From Streptomyces lydicus (GTDB taxonomy: Bacteria > Actinomycetota > Actinomycetes > Streptomycetales > Streptomycetaceae), in assembly GCF_000717345.1 (NCBI RefSeq), contig NZ_JNZA01000004.1, forward strand, positions 124,001 through 188,000: a stretch of 64,000 nt of DNA, given 5' to 3'. Position 1 is the stretch's first letter. Every line of letters starts with the position of its first letter. The notes under the pieces are model-generated. The model was not told the DNA's origin. It saw only the letters and a list, made by a program, of their open reading frames with translations, and did not search any database. The translations under genes were made by a program, and so were the position numbers. Positions 34,288 to 43,788 of this stretch are shown here, one piece after another.

Positions 34288-34324
34288 GTCTACAGTGCGT
34301 CGGACGGTCTACAACACTGTAGAC
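34288..34324. promoter_or_regulatory. Compound GTCTACA/TGTAGAC operator upstream of the acyltransferase
   Basis: GTCTACA-ACAC-TGTAGAC (34307-34324) has 7-base arms. A further GTCTACAGTG at 34288-34297 pairs perfectly with CACTGTAGAC (34315-34324), so three half-sites sit within 37 bases. The TACA...TGTA core resembles sites of BlaI/MecI and some TetR regulators. It lies 22 bases before ATG 34347. Confidence 0.6.
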
Positions 34325-34346
34325 GAGTGAGGGGAGGAAAGGTTCC

Positions 34347-35438
34347 ATGGCCGAGGCACAGGTCCGGCGCCGGCCCGCGAGCGGCGAGCGGCCCACCCCC
34401 GGCAAGCAGCGTGACGCGTTCTTCGACAATGCCAAGTACCTGGCCATCGTGCTGGTGGCGATGGGCCACGCCTGGGAGCCGCTCTACGCCGGCAGCCGGA
34501 GCGCGGCCGCCCTCTATCTCTTCGTCTACGCCTTCCACATGCCGGCCTTCACCGTCATCTCCGGCTACTTCTCACGCAGCTTCGACATGCGCCGCGACCG
34601 GCTGCAGCGCCTGGTCACCGGCGTCGCCGTCCCGTACCTCGTCTTCCAGATCGCCTACGCGCTGTTCCGCTACGCGGCGGGCGACAAGCCGGACCTCTCG
34701 GTCAGCCTGCTCGACCCGTGGTTCCTCACCTGGTTCCTGGCGGCGCTGTTCCTCTGGCGGCTGACCGCGCCGCTGTGGCGGATCGTGCGCTGGCCGGTAC
34801 CGCTGGCCCTGGCCGTCGCCGCGCTGGCCTCGACCTCCCCGGACCTCGGCAGCGACCTCGATCTCCAGCGGGTGCTCCAGTTCCTGCCGTTCTTCGTCCT
34901 CGGGTTGTGCCTGCGGCCGGAGCACTTCGCCCTGGTGCGCCGCCGGGAGGCGCGGATCGCCGCCGTACCGGTTCTGGTCGGCGCGCTGGCCTTTGCCTAC
35001 TGGGCCGTGCCGCGGATGAACGACGCATGGCTCTATCACACCGACAGCGCGCAGAATCTGGGCGCGCCGTGGTGGACGGGCATGCTGATGCAGCCGGCCA
35101 TGTTCGGGTGCTCGCTGCTGCTCACGGCCTGCTTCCTGGCCTGGGTGCCGGGCCGCCGGGCCTGGTGCACCGCCCTGGGCGCCGGCACGCTCTACGGCTA
35201 TCTGCTGCACGGCTTCCTGGCCAAGGCGTCCCGCTGGTGGAACTGGTACGACGCTCCGTGGGTGCACACGCCGTGGGGTGCCGTCGCCGTCACGCTGATC
35301 GCCGCGGCGGTCGTCACGCTGCTGTGCACGCCCCCCGTCCGGCGCGCCCTCCGCTGCGTCATGGAGCCGCGGATGGACTGGGCCTTCCGCCCCGTCCGCC
35401 GCTGTACGGCCCCGGCCCCGGGCGGCGGCCGGGGGTGA
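34347..35438 (+). CDS. Membrane acyltransferase (acyltransferase-3/OafA type)
   Basis: A 363-residue protein with about ten membrane helices. The N-terminal FFDNAKYLAIVLVAMGHAWEP carries the conserved His41 of the acyltransferase-3 family, and the following AFHMPAFTVISGYFSRSF block is characteristic. These enzymes O-acylate cell-surface sugars or antibiotics. It diverges from uppP, a cell-envelope gene, and has a compound operator before its start. ATG 34347 follows GGGGAGGAAAG. Confidence 0.88.
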   Translation: MAEAQVRRRPASGERPTPGKQRDAFFDNAKYLAIVLVAMGHAWEPLYAGSRSAAALYLFVYAFHMPAFTVISGYFSRSFDMRRDRLQRLVTGVAVPYLVFQIAYALFRYAAGDKPDLSVSLLDPWFLTWFLAALFLWRLTAPLWRIVRWPVPLALAVAALASTSPDLGSDLDLQRVLQFLPFFVLGLCLRPEHFALVRRREARIAAVPVLVGALAFAYWAVPRMNDAWLYHTDSAQNLGAPWWTGMLMQPAMFGCSLLLTACFLAWVPGRRAWCTALGAGTLYGYLLHGFLAKASRWWNWYDAPWVHTPWGAVAVTLIAAAVVTLLCTPPVRRALRCVMEPRMDWAFRPVRRCTAPAPGGGRG

Positions 35439-35823
35439 CCGCGCACGGCGTCCCGGCGGCCCGGGACGACCGCCCCCCTGCGTGAGGTGCTCGCGCGGGG
35501 CCGGCGCGGGCGCCACGACCGGACCGGCGGCCGACCCGCACGGCACCGACCGTCCGCGCCCCGCGGCCGCAGGGTGACGGCGTGCTCACCGTGCGGCGCC
35601 GGGCCGCGCGGCGAGCGCCCCGGAAGCCCCCGGTGCCGCCCGCCGCCCGGGCGGCGGCGGTTGCTCCGGCGGATAGCATCAGTACTGTTGGCGTGGCTCA
35701 TTCGCGCGGCGGCGGCGCAACATCTGGCCGATCGGCTGCTTGGCACGGCGTGCTCGAACTGCCCGTGGGACGGCCGGCAACGACATGACCCCACGCCACC
35801 CGAACTCAGCAGAGGCGCCGATC
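35439..35823. other. Intergenic region before the PucR gene
   Basis: This 385-base stretch has no frame with convincing coding character. It is extremely GC-rich except near 35675-35695 (GATAGCATCAGTACTGTTGG), the likely promoter area of the PucR gene. I see no hairpin or repeat that stands out. Confidence 0.4.
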
Positions 35824-37455
35824 ATGGAACCAGCTGCCGCGGCATCGCCACCCCGCACCGGCATCAGCCTGCGTCAGCTGCTGATGGCGCTGGGTGAGCC
35901 CCTGGTCGAACTGCAGGCCGCGCCCGCCGGTCTGGAGGTCGAGATCCGCAGCGTCGCCCTGCTCGACCCCGAGGACCCGCCGATAACCCGCCCCGGCGAG
36001 CTGGTCCTCGCGATAGGCGCCCGCGGCCGTGCCGCGTTCCCCGCGCTGCGGGCCGGCGGACGTGACGGCGCGGCCGCCGTCGCGGTCAAGCTGGACACCC
36101 CCGCACAGGCCGCGGCGCTCAGCGAGACCGCGGTCGAGGCCGGCGTCGCGCTGCTGTCCGTACGGAGCGAGGCGCGCTGGGAACAGATCGACGCACTGGC
36201 CCGCACGGCCCTCGACAGCACAGCGCAGTGGCGGCCCGGCGAGCCGCTGGAGGAGGGCGACCTCTTCTCGCTCGCCCAGACCACCGCCGTCCTCACCGGC
36301 GGCATCGTCAGCATCGAGGACACCGCCAACCGCGTGCTGGCCTACTCGCGTTCCACGAACACCGACGAGGTCGACGATCTGCGGCGGCTGTCCATCCTGG
36401 GCTGGCAGGGCCCGGAGGCGTATCTCGCGCGGCTGCGCAAGTGGGGCGTCTTCCAGCGGCTGCGTGCCTCCGACGACGTGATCAACATCGACAGCCACCC
36501 CGAGCTGGGGATCCGCCGTCGGCTCGCGGTGGCCATCCGGTCCGGGGAACGGCAGCTGGGCACGATCTGGGTGCAGGAGGGTGCGACGCCGCTGAGCGAG
36601 CACTCCGATCAGGCGCTGCTGGGCGCCGCCCGGGTCGCCGCGCTGCACCTGGTGCGGCGCCGCCGGGAACTCTCGGCGGACCTGACGCTGACCCGCACGC
36701 TGGCGGCCGGACTGCTGGAGGGCACCACCGGGCCGCAGCCGCTGGCGTCCCACCTCGGCCTGGACGCGGGCCGCCCGGCCGCCGTCCTGGGCTTCTCCTA
36801 CGGCTCCGCCGAGGCCACCCCGCCCGAGCTGACCCGCGCCGAGGTGACCAACCTGGTGTCGGTGCACACCGCCGCCCGGCACCGCAGCGCCCTGGTCACC
36901 CAGGCCGACTCCCGGATCTACGTCCTGCTGCCGCAGCTGCCGCGCAGCATCGACCTCGGCACCCTGCGCGCCTGGGGCCAGGACATCACCGACGCCGCGC
37001 AACGCCACCTGGGCCTGTCGCTGCGCGGTTCGGTCGGCCGCATCGTGCCGGGGCTGGGCGAGGTGCCCGCGTCGCGGCGCGAGGCGGACCGGATCCTCGA
37101 CGCGATGGTGAGCGTGGGCGTCGCCACCACCGTCGCGGCGCTGCCCGACATCCAGGCGGAGGTGCTGGTCAGCGAGGTGCTGGCGCTGCTCTCCGCGCAT
37201 CCCGGCATGCGCGACCCGCGGCTGACCGCGCTGGTCGCGCACGACAGCCGCAGCCAGGGGCAGTTGGCGGAGAGCGTGCTCGCGTACCTCAACGCCTTCG
37301 GTGACGTCCGGGCCGCGGCCGCCGAGCTGCACGTACACCCCAACACCCTGCGCTACCGCATACGGCGTGCCGAGGAGCTGACCGGGCTCGACCTCGGCCG
37401 GCCCGACCAGCGGCTGCTGGCCATGCTGCAGCTGCGGCTGCCGGCCGCCACCTGA
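35824..37455 (+). CDS. PucR-family transcriptional regulator
   Basis: A 543-residue regulator with an N-terminal PucR domain (about 10-130), a central GGDEF-like CdaR domain (about 290-420) and a C-terminal PucR HTH (SVLAYLNAFGDVRAAAAELH...TLRYRIRRAEELTG, about 485-525). The family controls purine, amino acid or polyamine catabolism. I chose ATG 35824 with GAGGCG upstream; an ATG at 35785 is also in frame. No obvious target gene is adjacent, but an amino acid permease lies 3 kb downstream. Confidence 0.88.
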   Translation: MEPAAAASPPRTGISLRQLLMALGEPLVELQAAPAGLEVEIRSVALLDPEDPPITRPGELVLAIGARGRAAFPALRAGGRDGAAAVAVKLDTPAQAAALSETAVEAGVALLSVRSEARWEQIDALARTALDSTAQWRPGEPLEEGDLFSLAQTTAVLTGGIVSIEDTANRVLAYSRSTNTDEVDDLRRLSILGWQGPEAYLARLRKWGVFQRLRASDDVINIDSHPELGIRRRLAVAIRSGERQLGTIWVQEGATPLSEHSDQALLGAARVAALHLVRRRRELSADLTLTRTLAAGLLEGTTGPQPLASHLGLDAGRPAAVLGFSYGSAEATPPELTRAEVTNLVSVHTAARHRSALVTQADSRIYVLLPQLPRSIDLGTLRAWGQDITDAAQRHLGLSLRGSVGRIVPGLGEVPASRREADRILDAMVSVGVATTVAALPDIQAEVLVSEVLALLSAHPGMRDPRLTALVAHDSRSQGQLAESVLAYLNAFGDVRAAAAELHVHPNTLRYRIRRAEELTGLDLGRPDQRLLAMLQLRLPAAT

Positions 37456-37559
37456 GCCACTGCCGCCAGGGCCGTCGCCCCCGGCTCCACACCCACCCAT
37501 AAGCCCGTAATTCTCCTAAACTGGGCGAGGTGCTCCATTGAGCTGACGGGCTGGCGATC

Positions 37560-40016
37560 ATGACCTCGGAGAACGCGCCGCCGGGCGGATCCGGGCGGGC
37601 ATGCGACATCGCGAAGGCGGCCACGGCCGAACTGGACGCGCAGGGGCGGGTGGTTTCCTGGACCCGGGCCGCGGAGCGGCTGCTCGGCTACCGTGCCGAA
37701 GAAGTCCTCGGCCGGCCCGCGACCCAGCTGCTGGCGCTGCCCGGCGATGTGGCGCGGGCGGCCGCGGTGGCGCGGTGGTGCCGGGCCGGGGACGGCTGGG
37801 GCGGCTCGGTCGCGGTGCGCCACCGGGACGGCCGGGACGTACAGCTGGCCATGCAGGTCACCGCCGTGCTGGACGGGGCCGACGGCGCGGAGCGCTGGTC
37901 GGTGCTGGCCCTGGAGGAGTGGCGGCTGCCGGGCGGCGGTGTCAACCAACTGATGCTGGAGCCCTTTCTGGCGCGCGCCCCGGTCGGTATGGCCGTACTG
38001 GACACCGATCTCCGCTACGTCTGGGTGAACGACGTACTGGAGCGGCTGATCCCGCTGGAACGGCGGCTGGGCCGGACCGTCGACGAGGTGCTGCCCCCGC
38101 TGGAGGCCGAGGCGTTCGACACCCGGATGCGGCGGGTGCTGCGGACCGGCGCCCCGGTGATGGACTACGAATTCCGCAGCCCCACCTACGCCGACCCCAA
38201 CCAGGAACGCGCCTACTCGGCGTCCTTCTTCGGGCTGACCGCCCCCCAGGGCGGCCGGATCGGCATCTGGTACATGGTCATCGACGTCACCGAGCGCTGG
38301 CGCGCCCAGGAGCGCCTCGCCCTGCTCAACGACGCCAGCGCCCGGATCGGCAGCACCCTGGACGTCACCCGCACCGCGCAGGAACTGGCGGACGTCGCGG
38401 TGCCGGCGCTCGCCGACTTCGTGGCGGTCGATCTGCTGGACTCGGTGCTGCGCGGTGAGGAGCCGGTGCCCGGGCCGGTCGACAGCACCCCGACGATGCG
38501 CCGCTCCGGACAGCAGTCGGTCAACGAGGGCTGCCCGGAGGCGGGCCTGGCGGTGGGCGAGGCCGTCCAGCGCTCGCCGTCCTCCCCGATCGCCCACTGC
38601 CTGCTCGCGGGCGAGTCCCTGGTCGAACCCGTCCTGGACTTCGCCACCAGCACCTGGGTGACCGAGGACCCCGTACGGGCCGCGGTGATCCGCCGCTTCG
38701 GGTTCCGTTCCGTGATGGTGGCGCCGGTGCAGGCCCGCGGCATCACGCTGGGCGCGGCGTCGTTCTTCCGGACCCGCCGGCTGGGGCCCTTCACGCCGGA
38801 CGACGTACAGCTCGCCGAGGAACTGGTCGCCCGCGCCGCGGTGTGCGTGGACAACGCACGGCGCTTCACCCGCGAGCGCACCGCGGCCCGGATGATGCAG
38901 CAGAACCTGCTGCCGCACGAGCTGAGCGGCGGCGCGGCGCTGGAGGTGGCCTCCTGGTACTTCCCGGCCGACGCCCCGAGCGGGGTGGGCGGGGACTGGT
39001 TCGACGTGATTCCGCTGTCCGGGGCGCGGGTCGCCCTGGTCGTCGGGGACGTCGTGGGGCACGGCATCAACGCCGCGGCCACCATGGGCCGGCTGCGCAC
39101 CGCGGTACGGACGCTGGCCAATCTGGACCTGCCACCCGACGAACTGCTGGCGCGCCTGGACGACCTGGTCATCGGCCTGGTCAAGACGCACGGCGCGGAA
39201 CCGGTGGCGGGCTCGGAGAACGCCGGGGTGGCCGCCACGTTCATGGGGGCGACCTGCCTGTACGCGGTGTACGACCCGGTCAGCAGGCGCTGCAGCATGG
39301 CCCGCGCCGGGCATCTGCCGCCCGCGATCGTCGGGCCCGACGGCGCCGTCGACCTGCCCGACCTGCCCGCCGGGCCGCCGCTGGGCCTGGGGTCCCTGCC
39401 GTTCGAGGCGGTCGAGCTGGAGCTGGCCGAGGGCAGCCTGCTCGCGCTCTACACCAACGGGCTGATCGAGACCTGCGACCGGGACATCGGCGTCGGGCTG
39501 GCCCGGCTGACCCATGCCCTCGCGGTGTCCGGGCCGGTGCTGACGGACATCGGCGGGAGCGTGGTCGAGGCGCTGCTGACCGGCCCGCCGTCCGACGACG
39601 CCGCGCTGCTCCTGGCCCGCACCCGCGCGCTGGACGCGCAGCAGGTCGCCTCCTGGGAGCTGTCCACCGACCCCGCCGTGGTCGGCAGCGCCCGTGTCCT
39701 GGCCGGCCGGCAGCTGGCTGAGTGGGGCATGGACGACCTGCTGTTCACCACGGAGCTGGTGGTCAGCGAGCTGGTCACCAACGCCATCCGGCACGGCACC
39801 GGCCCCATCACCCTGCGGCTGATCCGGCAGGACGCGCTGATCTGCGAGGTCTTCGACGCCGGCAGCACCGCCCCGCACCTGCGCCACGCCCGCACCACCG
39901 ACGAGGGCGGCCGCGGGCTGTTCATCGTCGCGCAGCTCACCCGCCGCTGGGGCACCCGTTACACCCCGACGGGGAAGATCATCTGGACCGAGCAGGAGGT
40001 ACCGGCCATGACGTAG
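37560..40016 (+). CDS. PAS-PAS-GAF-SpoIIE phosphatase fused to anti-sigma-type ATPase
   Basis: An 818-residue multidomain protein: PAS (about 15-120), PAS (about 135-250, LARAPVGMAVLDTDLRYVWVN), GAF (about 255-440), SpoIIE (about 460-680; MMQQNLLPHEL, FDVIPLSGARVALVVGDVVGHG, SDDAALLLA) and a C-terminal GHKL ATPase (about 690-815; TTELVVSELVTNAIRHG, DEGGRGLFIVAQL). Phosphatase and kinase sit in one chain, so it may both phosphorylate and dephosphorylate an anti-sigma antagonist. The start ATG lies 104 bases after the PucR stop. A terminator overlaps its stop codon. Confidence 0.93.
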   Translation: MTSENAPPGGSGRACDIAKAATAELDAQGRVVSWTRAAERLLGYRAEEVLGRPATQLLALPGDVARAAAVARWCRAGDGWGGSVAVRHRDGRDVQLAMQVTAVLDGADGAERWSVLALEEWRLPGGGVNQLMLEPFLARAPVGMAVLDTDLRYVWVNDVLERLIPLERRLGRTVDEVLPPLEAEAFDTRMRRVLRTGAPVMDYEFRSPTYADPNQERAYSASFFGLTAPQGGRIGIWYMVIDVTERWRAQERLALLNDASARIGSTLDVTRTAQELADVAVPALADFVAVDLLDSVLRGEEPVPGPVDSTPTMRRSGQQSVNEGCPEAGLAVGEAVQRSPSSPIAHCLLAGESLVEPVLDFATSTWVTEDPVRAAVIRRFGFRSVMVAPVQARGITLGAASFFRTRRLGPFTPDDVQLAEELVARAAVCVDNARRFTRERTAARMMQQNLLPHELSGGAALEVASWYFPADAPSGVGGDWFDVIPLSGARVALVVGDVVGHGINAAATMGRLRTAVRTLANLDLPPDELLARLDDLVIGLVKTHGAEPVAGSENAGVAATFMGATCLYAVYDPVSRRCSMARAGHLPPAIVGPDGAVDLPDLPAGPPLGLGSLPFEAVELELAEGSLLALYTNGLIETCDRDIGVGLARLTHALAVSGPVLTDIGGSVVEALLTGPPSDDAALLLARTRALDAQQVASWELSTDPAVVGSARVLAGRQLAEWGMDDLLFTTELVVSELVTNAIRHGTGPITLRLIRQDALICEVFDAGSTAPHLRHARTTDEGGRGLFIVAQLTRRWGTRYTPTGKIIWTEQEVPAMT

Positions 40017-40041
40017 CGGCGCCGCCGTCGACGGCGCCGCT
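40015..40041. terminator. Terminator hairpin after the SpoIIE-ATPase gene
   Basis: AGCGGCGCCG (40015-40024) pairs perfectly with CGGCGCCGCT (40032-40041) around a 7-base loop. The stem begins within the TAG stop codon. Confidence 0.75.
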
Positions 40042-40599
40042 GTCCTGCCGGGCTCCCGGCCGCCGGAATCCGCAGTCCCGTCACCCGGCGTTCGGTCACT
40101 CGTCGTGCTCGCTTCGTGCGGTGGTGGTGGGGTGGGCGGGCGCGGGTCAACTCACGCCGAGGAGCGGGTGGTTGGCGCCCGGCCGGCCCTGCGGCCGCCG
40201 GGTCCCGGGCCGGGCGGACGCCGCTCACCAGCGGCGGGACGCCGCACGCGAGTCGGCCGGTCCGGGCTCGTGCATTGGCCGGCTGTACAGCCATCGGGGC
40301 CGAATTTGTCGTCCCTCACAAATACGCCGCCGCTCATCGCCACATACGCTGACGCAAATCGATTACCGGACGTGATGCGGCTCACCTCTCACGAGGAGGA
40401 CGGGCCATCGGCGCGGCGGCGCGAGGAGCGCTCCCCACCCGCGCGGGCATCCGAGGTCGGGGCCCCTGTGCCGCCGCTTCGAAATTCGTCAGGGCCATGA
40501 TCGCCACCTGCCAGCACCCGGCCCTTTCGTGCGTCCACCACCGAGGCGATCGCAAGCGTCACCCCGTGCACGACCCTCCAACCCTCAACGGATGTCGAG
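40042..40599. promoter_or_regulatory. Long regulatory region upstream of the amino acid permease
   Basis: This 558-base spacer has no convincing gene. It contains the perfect 12-bp palindrome GGCTGTACAGCC (40281-40292) and, just after it, the inverted repeat ATTTGT-N8-ACAAAT (40304-40323) in a locally AT-rich patch. These are likely operator and promoter elements for the permease, about 280-320 bases upstream of its start. Confidence 0.5.
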
Positions 40600-42063
40600 A
40601 TGACCACACCTCCCTCCAGCCACGTGGCCGCTCCGCCCGCTCCCCCCGGTAACGGTGCGGCCCCGGGACACTCTGGACTGCAGTCCGGCCTCAAGAACCG
40701 CCATCTGTCCATGATCGCCGTCGGTGGCGTCATCGGCGCCGGCCTGTTCGTCGGTTCCGCCTCCGGCATCGCCGCCGCCGGCCCCGGCATCCTGCTGTCC
40801 TACGCGCTGGTCGGCGCGCTGGTCGTCTTCGTGATGCGGATGCTCGGCGAGATGGCGGCGGCCAACCCGACCTCCGGCTCGTTCTCCGCCTACGCGGACC
40901 GGGCGCTCGGCCGCTGGGCCGGCTTCTCCATCGGCTGGCTGTACTGGTTCTTCTGGGTCGTGGTGCTCGCCGTGGAGGCGACCGCCGGAGCGGCGATCCT
41001 CACCAGCTGGGTCCCGGCCGTCCCGCAGTGGGCCTGGGCGCTGATCGTGATGATCGTCCTCACCGCCACCAACCTCGCCTCGGTCGCCTCGTTCGGTGAG
41101 TTCGAGTTCTGGTTCGCGGGCATCAAGGTCGTCGCCATCGCGGCCTTCATCGTCCTCGGCGGTCTGGCGATCTTCGGGGTGCTGCCCGGCACCGGCCACG
41201 CGGCCACCGGCTTCGGCAACCTCACCTCGCACGGCGGGTTCCTGCCGCACGGACCCAGCGCGATCCTCACCGGTGTGCTGATGGTCGTCTTCTCCTTCAT
41301 GGGCAGCGAGATCGTCACCCTCGCCGCCGGCGAGTCCGAGGACCCGCAGCGCGCGGTCACCAAGGCCACCAAGAGCGTCATCTGGCGGGTCGGCATCTTC
41401 TACCTCGGCTCGATCCTCGTGGTCGTCTCCCTGCTGCCGTGGAACGACCCCTCGATCGCCAAGAAGGGCTCGTACGTCGCGGCCCTCGACTCCATCGGCA
41501 TCCCGCACGCCGGCCAGATCATGAACGTCATCGTGCTGACCGCGGTGCTGTCCTGCCTGAACTCGGGCCTCTACACCGCCTCCCGGATGGCCTTCTCGCT
41601 CGGCCAGCGCGGCGACGCGCCCAGGGCCTTCGCCCGGACGAACTCCCGGGGCGTCCCGCAGGCCGCGATCGTGGCCTCGGTCCTCTTCGGCTTCATCGCG
41701 GTCGGCTTCAACTACCTGTGGCCGACCACCGTCTTCCAGTTCCTGCTGAACTCCTCGGGCGCGGTGGCGCTGTTCGTCTGGCTGGTCATCTGCTTCTCCC
41801 AGCTGCGGATGCGCGGGATCATCCTGCGCGAGAACCCGGACAAGCTGCTCGTACGGATGTGGCTGTTCCCGTACCTGACCTGGGCGACGATCGCGATGAT
41901 CTCGTTCGTGCTGGTCTACATGCTCACCGACGACAGCCCGGGCGGCGGCCGCATCCAGGTGCTGCTGTCCGTGCTGCTGGCCGTGGTCGTGGTCGGGATC
42001 TCCCTGGTCCGCGACCGGATCGGCGGCAAGGCCGAGCAGTCGGCTGTCAAGGTCGGCCAGTAG
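40600..42063 (+). CDS. Amino acid permease, GabP-like
   Basis: A 487-residue APC transporter with about twelve membrane helices. It begins with the family motif SMIAVGGVIGAGLFVGSAS and continues RMLGEMAAANPTSGSFSAYA and GSEIVTLAAGESEDPQRAV, as in gamma-aminobutyrate and proline-type permeases. The long upstream region with palindromes suggests specific control. Two hairpins follow the stop. Confidence 0.92.
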   Translation: MTTPPSSHVAAPPAPPGNGAAPGHSGLQSGLKNRHLSMIAVGGVIGAGLFVGSASGIAAAGPGILLSYALVGALVVFVMRMLGEMAAANPTSGSFSAYADRALGRWAGFSIGWLYWFFWVVVLAVEATAGAAILTSWVPAVPQWAWALIVMIVLTATNLASVASFGEFEFWFAGIKVVAIAAFIVLGGLAIFGVLPGTGHAATGFGNLTSHGGFLPHGPSAILTGVLMVVFSFMGSEIVTLAAGESEDPQRAVTKATKSVIWRVGIFYLGSILVVVSLLPWNDPSIAKKGSYVAALDSIGIPHAGQIMNVIVLTAVLSCLNSGLYTASRMAFSLGQRGDAPRAFARTNSRGVPQAAIVASVLFGFIAVGFNYLWPTTVFQFLLNSSGAVALFVWLVICFSQLRMRGIILRENPDKLLVRMWLFPYLTWATIAMISFVLVYMLTDDSPGGGRIQVLLSVLLAVVVVGISLVRDRIGGKAEQSAVKVGQ

Positions 42064-42080
42064 CCACAATCCGCAATCCT

Positions 42081-42108
42081 GCCGGCGGCGGTTTCCCCCG
42101 CCGCCGGC
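42081..42108 (+). terminator. Terminator of the amino acid permease gene
   Basis: GCCGGCGGCGG (42081-42091) pairs perfectly with CCGCCGCCGGC (42098-42108) around TTTCCC, 18 bases after the stop. Confidence 0.8.
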
Positions 42109-42122
42109 GGTGACGTCTCGAA

Positions 42123-42161
42123 GTACGGGCGGCGGCGTGCGTGACACGCCGCCGCCCGTAC
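42123..42161 (+). terminator. Second, 17-bp-stem hairpin immediately before the next gene
   Basis: GTACGGGCGGCGGCGTG (42123-42139) is a perfect complement of CACGCCGCCGCCCGTAC (42145-42161); the loop is CGTGA. It ends one base before an in-frame ATG (42163), which argues that the true start of the next gene is ATG 42214. It could be a second terminator or a leader structure. Confidence 0.7.
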
Positions 42162-42213
42162 GATGCCCGAACACCTGCCCGTCCCCCCACCTGCCCTGGA
42201 AGGCCCCCGCCGA

Positions 42214-43164
42214 ATGCCCGTCTTCAGACGCCGCAAAGGCAGCCGTGCCCGGCTGGTCCCCGAACTCGACGATGCCGCGCTGGGACAGGTCCGGCGCCGC
42301 GTCGAGACCTGCTGGGCCCGTGGCTCGCTCGACACCGCGGTCATGGCCCTGATGGGGGACGTGATCGACGAGGCGGGCGAGGACTGGGACCGCAGGGCGC
42401 ACCGGCTGCGGGTGCTGGCCGGGGCCGCGGGCCGGGCGCTGCCCGGCATCTGGCGGCAGCACGGTCCGCGCGACCCGAACGCGCTGCTGCTCCACGCCTG
42501 GTCGGAGCTGCTCCAGGCCGGGCAGCCGGGCTCCGCCGTCGACCTGTACGACACCCGTGAGACCTGCCTGCTGGCGGCCGAGCTGCTGCCCGCCGACCCC
42601 ACACCCTGGGCCCTGCACCTGGCCGCGCTCCGGGTGGAGCGGCGCCCCTCCAACGAGCTGTCGGCGGTCTGGCGCGAGATCAAGGCCCGCGACCCGTGGA
42701 ACCGGGAGGCCCACCTCCAGGCGCTGGGCTATCTGTCGCCGGACGAGTGCGGCTCCAGCGCCCTGGTGCTGGACCTGCTCGACGGGGTCCGGTCCGCCAT
42801 GCCGCTCGACGCCCCGGCCGCGGCTCTCGAACTCACCGCCCTGGTGCGTACCCATCACCGGGCGGTCGCCCCCGGCGGGCTCGACGCCCTCGGCGCGAAC
42901 GAGATCTGGCGGCGTCCCGACGCCGCCAGGACGCTCGACCAGGCGGCCCACTACTGGCCGAAGCCGGGCTTCCTCCACCACGCCCAGGCGCTGGCCGATC
43001 TCAACCTGCTGGCCTACGCGCTGATCAAATCCGGGCGGATCACCGACGCCACGGCCGCGCTGCGGGCCACCGGCGGCGTGGCGACGCACTGGCCCTGGAA
43101 CGTCGAGGGCGACCCGCTGGAGCGGTTCTCGCACTACTACTCCCGCGCCGTCGCAGAGGACTGA
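42214..43164 (+). CDS. Helical-repeat protein of unknown function
   Basis: A 316-residue soluble protein that starts with a basic segment (MPVFRRRKGSRARLVPELDD). Alternating helices follow with TPR-like spacing (DPNALLLHAWSELLQAGQPGSAV, PTPWALHLAALRVERRP, NREAHLQALGYLSPDECGSSA). It ends ATGGVATHWPWNVEGDPLERFSHYYSRAV. It lacks membrane segments and signals. I recognise no enzyme motif; a scaffolding role is only a guess. Start ATG 42214 has GGAAGG upstream. Confidence 0.75.
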   Translation: MPVFRRRKGSRARLVPELDDAALGQVRRRVETCWARGSLDTAVMALMGDVIDEAGEDWDRRAHRLRVLAGAAGRALPGIWRQHGPRDPNALLLHAWSELLQAGQPGSAVDLYDTRETCLLAAELLPADPTPWALHLAALRVERRPSNELSAVWREIKARDPWNREAHLQALGYLSPDECGSSALVLDLLDGVRSAMPLDAPAAALELTALVRTHHRAVAPGGLDALGANEIWRRPDAARTLDQAAHYWPKPGFLHHAQALADLNLLAYALIKSGRITDATAALRATGGVATHWPWNVEGDPLERFSHYYSRAVAED

Positions 43165-43347
43165 GGAGCACCGCGGACACCGGCACCACCGGGGCGGGCC
43201 GTAGCTGACATATCCGACTTCCGCGGCATACGGCATACGTACGGGCCATAGCCGGATCGGGTGGAATTGCGGCCTGTTTCCGGTGTCTCCGGAGTGCCCC
43301 GATGTCTTCCCGGGGATTCCTCCCCGGAGGAGCGTTGGGAGACCCGC

Positions 43348-43788
43348 ATGCGCCACACCGTCAGCAGCCGCCGCTCCGCGGCGACCGGCGGTCGGCGCAT
43401 GCTGCTGTTCGTGGCGCTGCTGGCGTTGCTGTACGCGGCGCTCACCACCGAGGCCCCGTACGCGTCGGCCGCCGGCGCCGGTGGGTGCGCCGCTGCCGTC
43501 GGCGGCCCCGCCGTGCCGGGGCCGCCGGAGCGGCCCTGCGTTCCGGCCGCGCCGGTGGTGGCCTCGTCCGGGGACGGTGCGAAGCACCCGGGCAGCGGCC
43601 TCCGGTATCTGTGCGAGGCGTCCGCCTGCCATCTGCGCCACCACGTCCCGACGGGGCCCGGCGGTAAGGCGATCAGGGAATCCGCCGTGGCGGAGACCGG
43701 CGCCGCGGCACCGCACTCCGCTTCCTCGGCCGTCGTCCCGGACGCCGCTGCCGGAACTCCGGCGCGGGTGACCGTGCTGCGCTGCTGA
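43348..43788 (+). CDS. Small single-pass membrane or secreted protein, unknown
   Basis: A 146-residue protein. ATG 43348 follows GGGAG. The N-terminus has a basic segment and one hydrophobic helix (MLLFVALLALLYAALTTEAP) that could be a signal peptide. The rest is Ala/Pro/Gly-rich with five or six cysteines (GGCAA, RPCVP, YLCEASACHLRHH, final LRC). The cysteines suggest disulphides outside the cell. I know no family. Confidence 0.55.
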   Translation: MRHTVSSRRSAATGGRRMLLFVALLALLYAALTTEAPYASAAGAGGCAAAVGGPAVPGPPERPCVPAAPVVASSGDGAKHPGSGLRYLCEASACHLRHHVPTGPGGKAIRESAVAETGAAAPHSASSAVVPDAAAGTPARVTVLRC

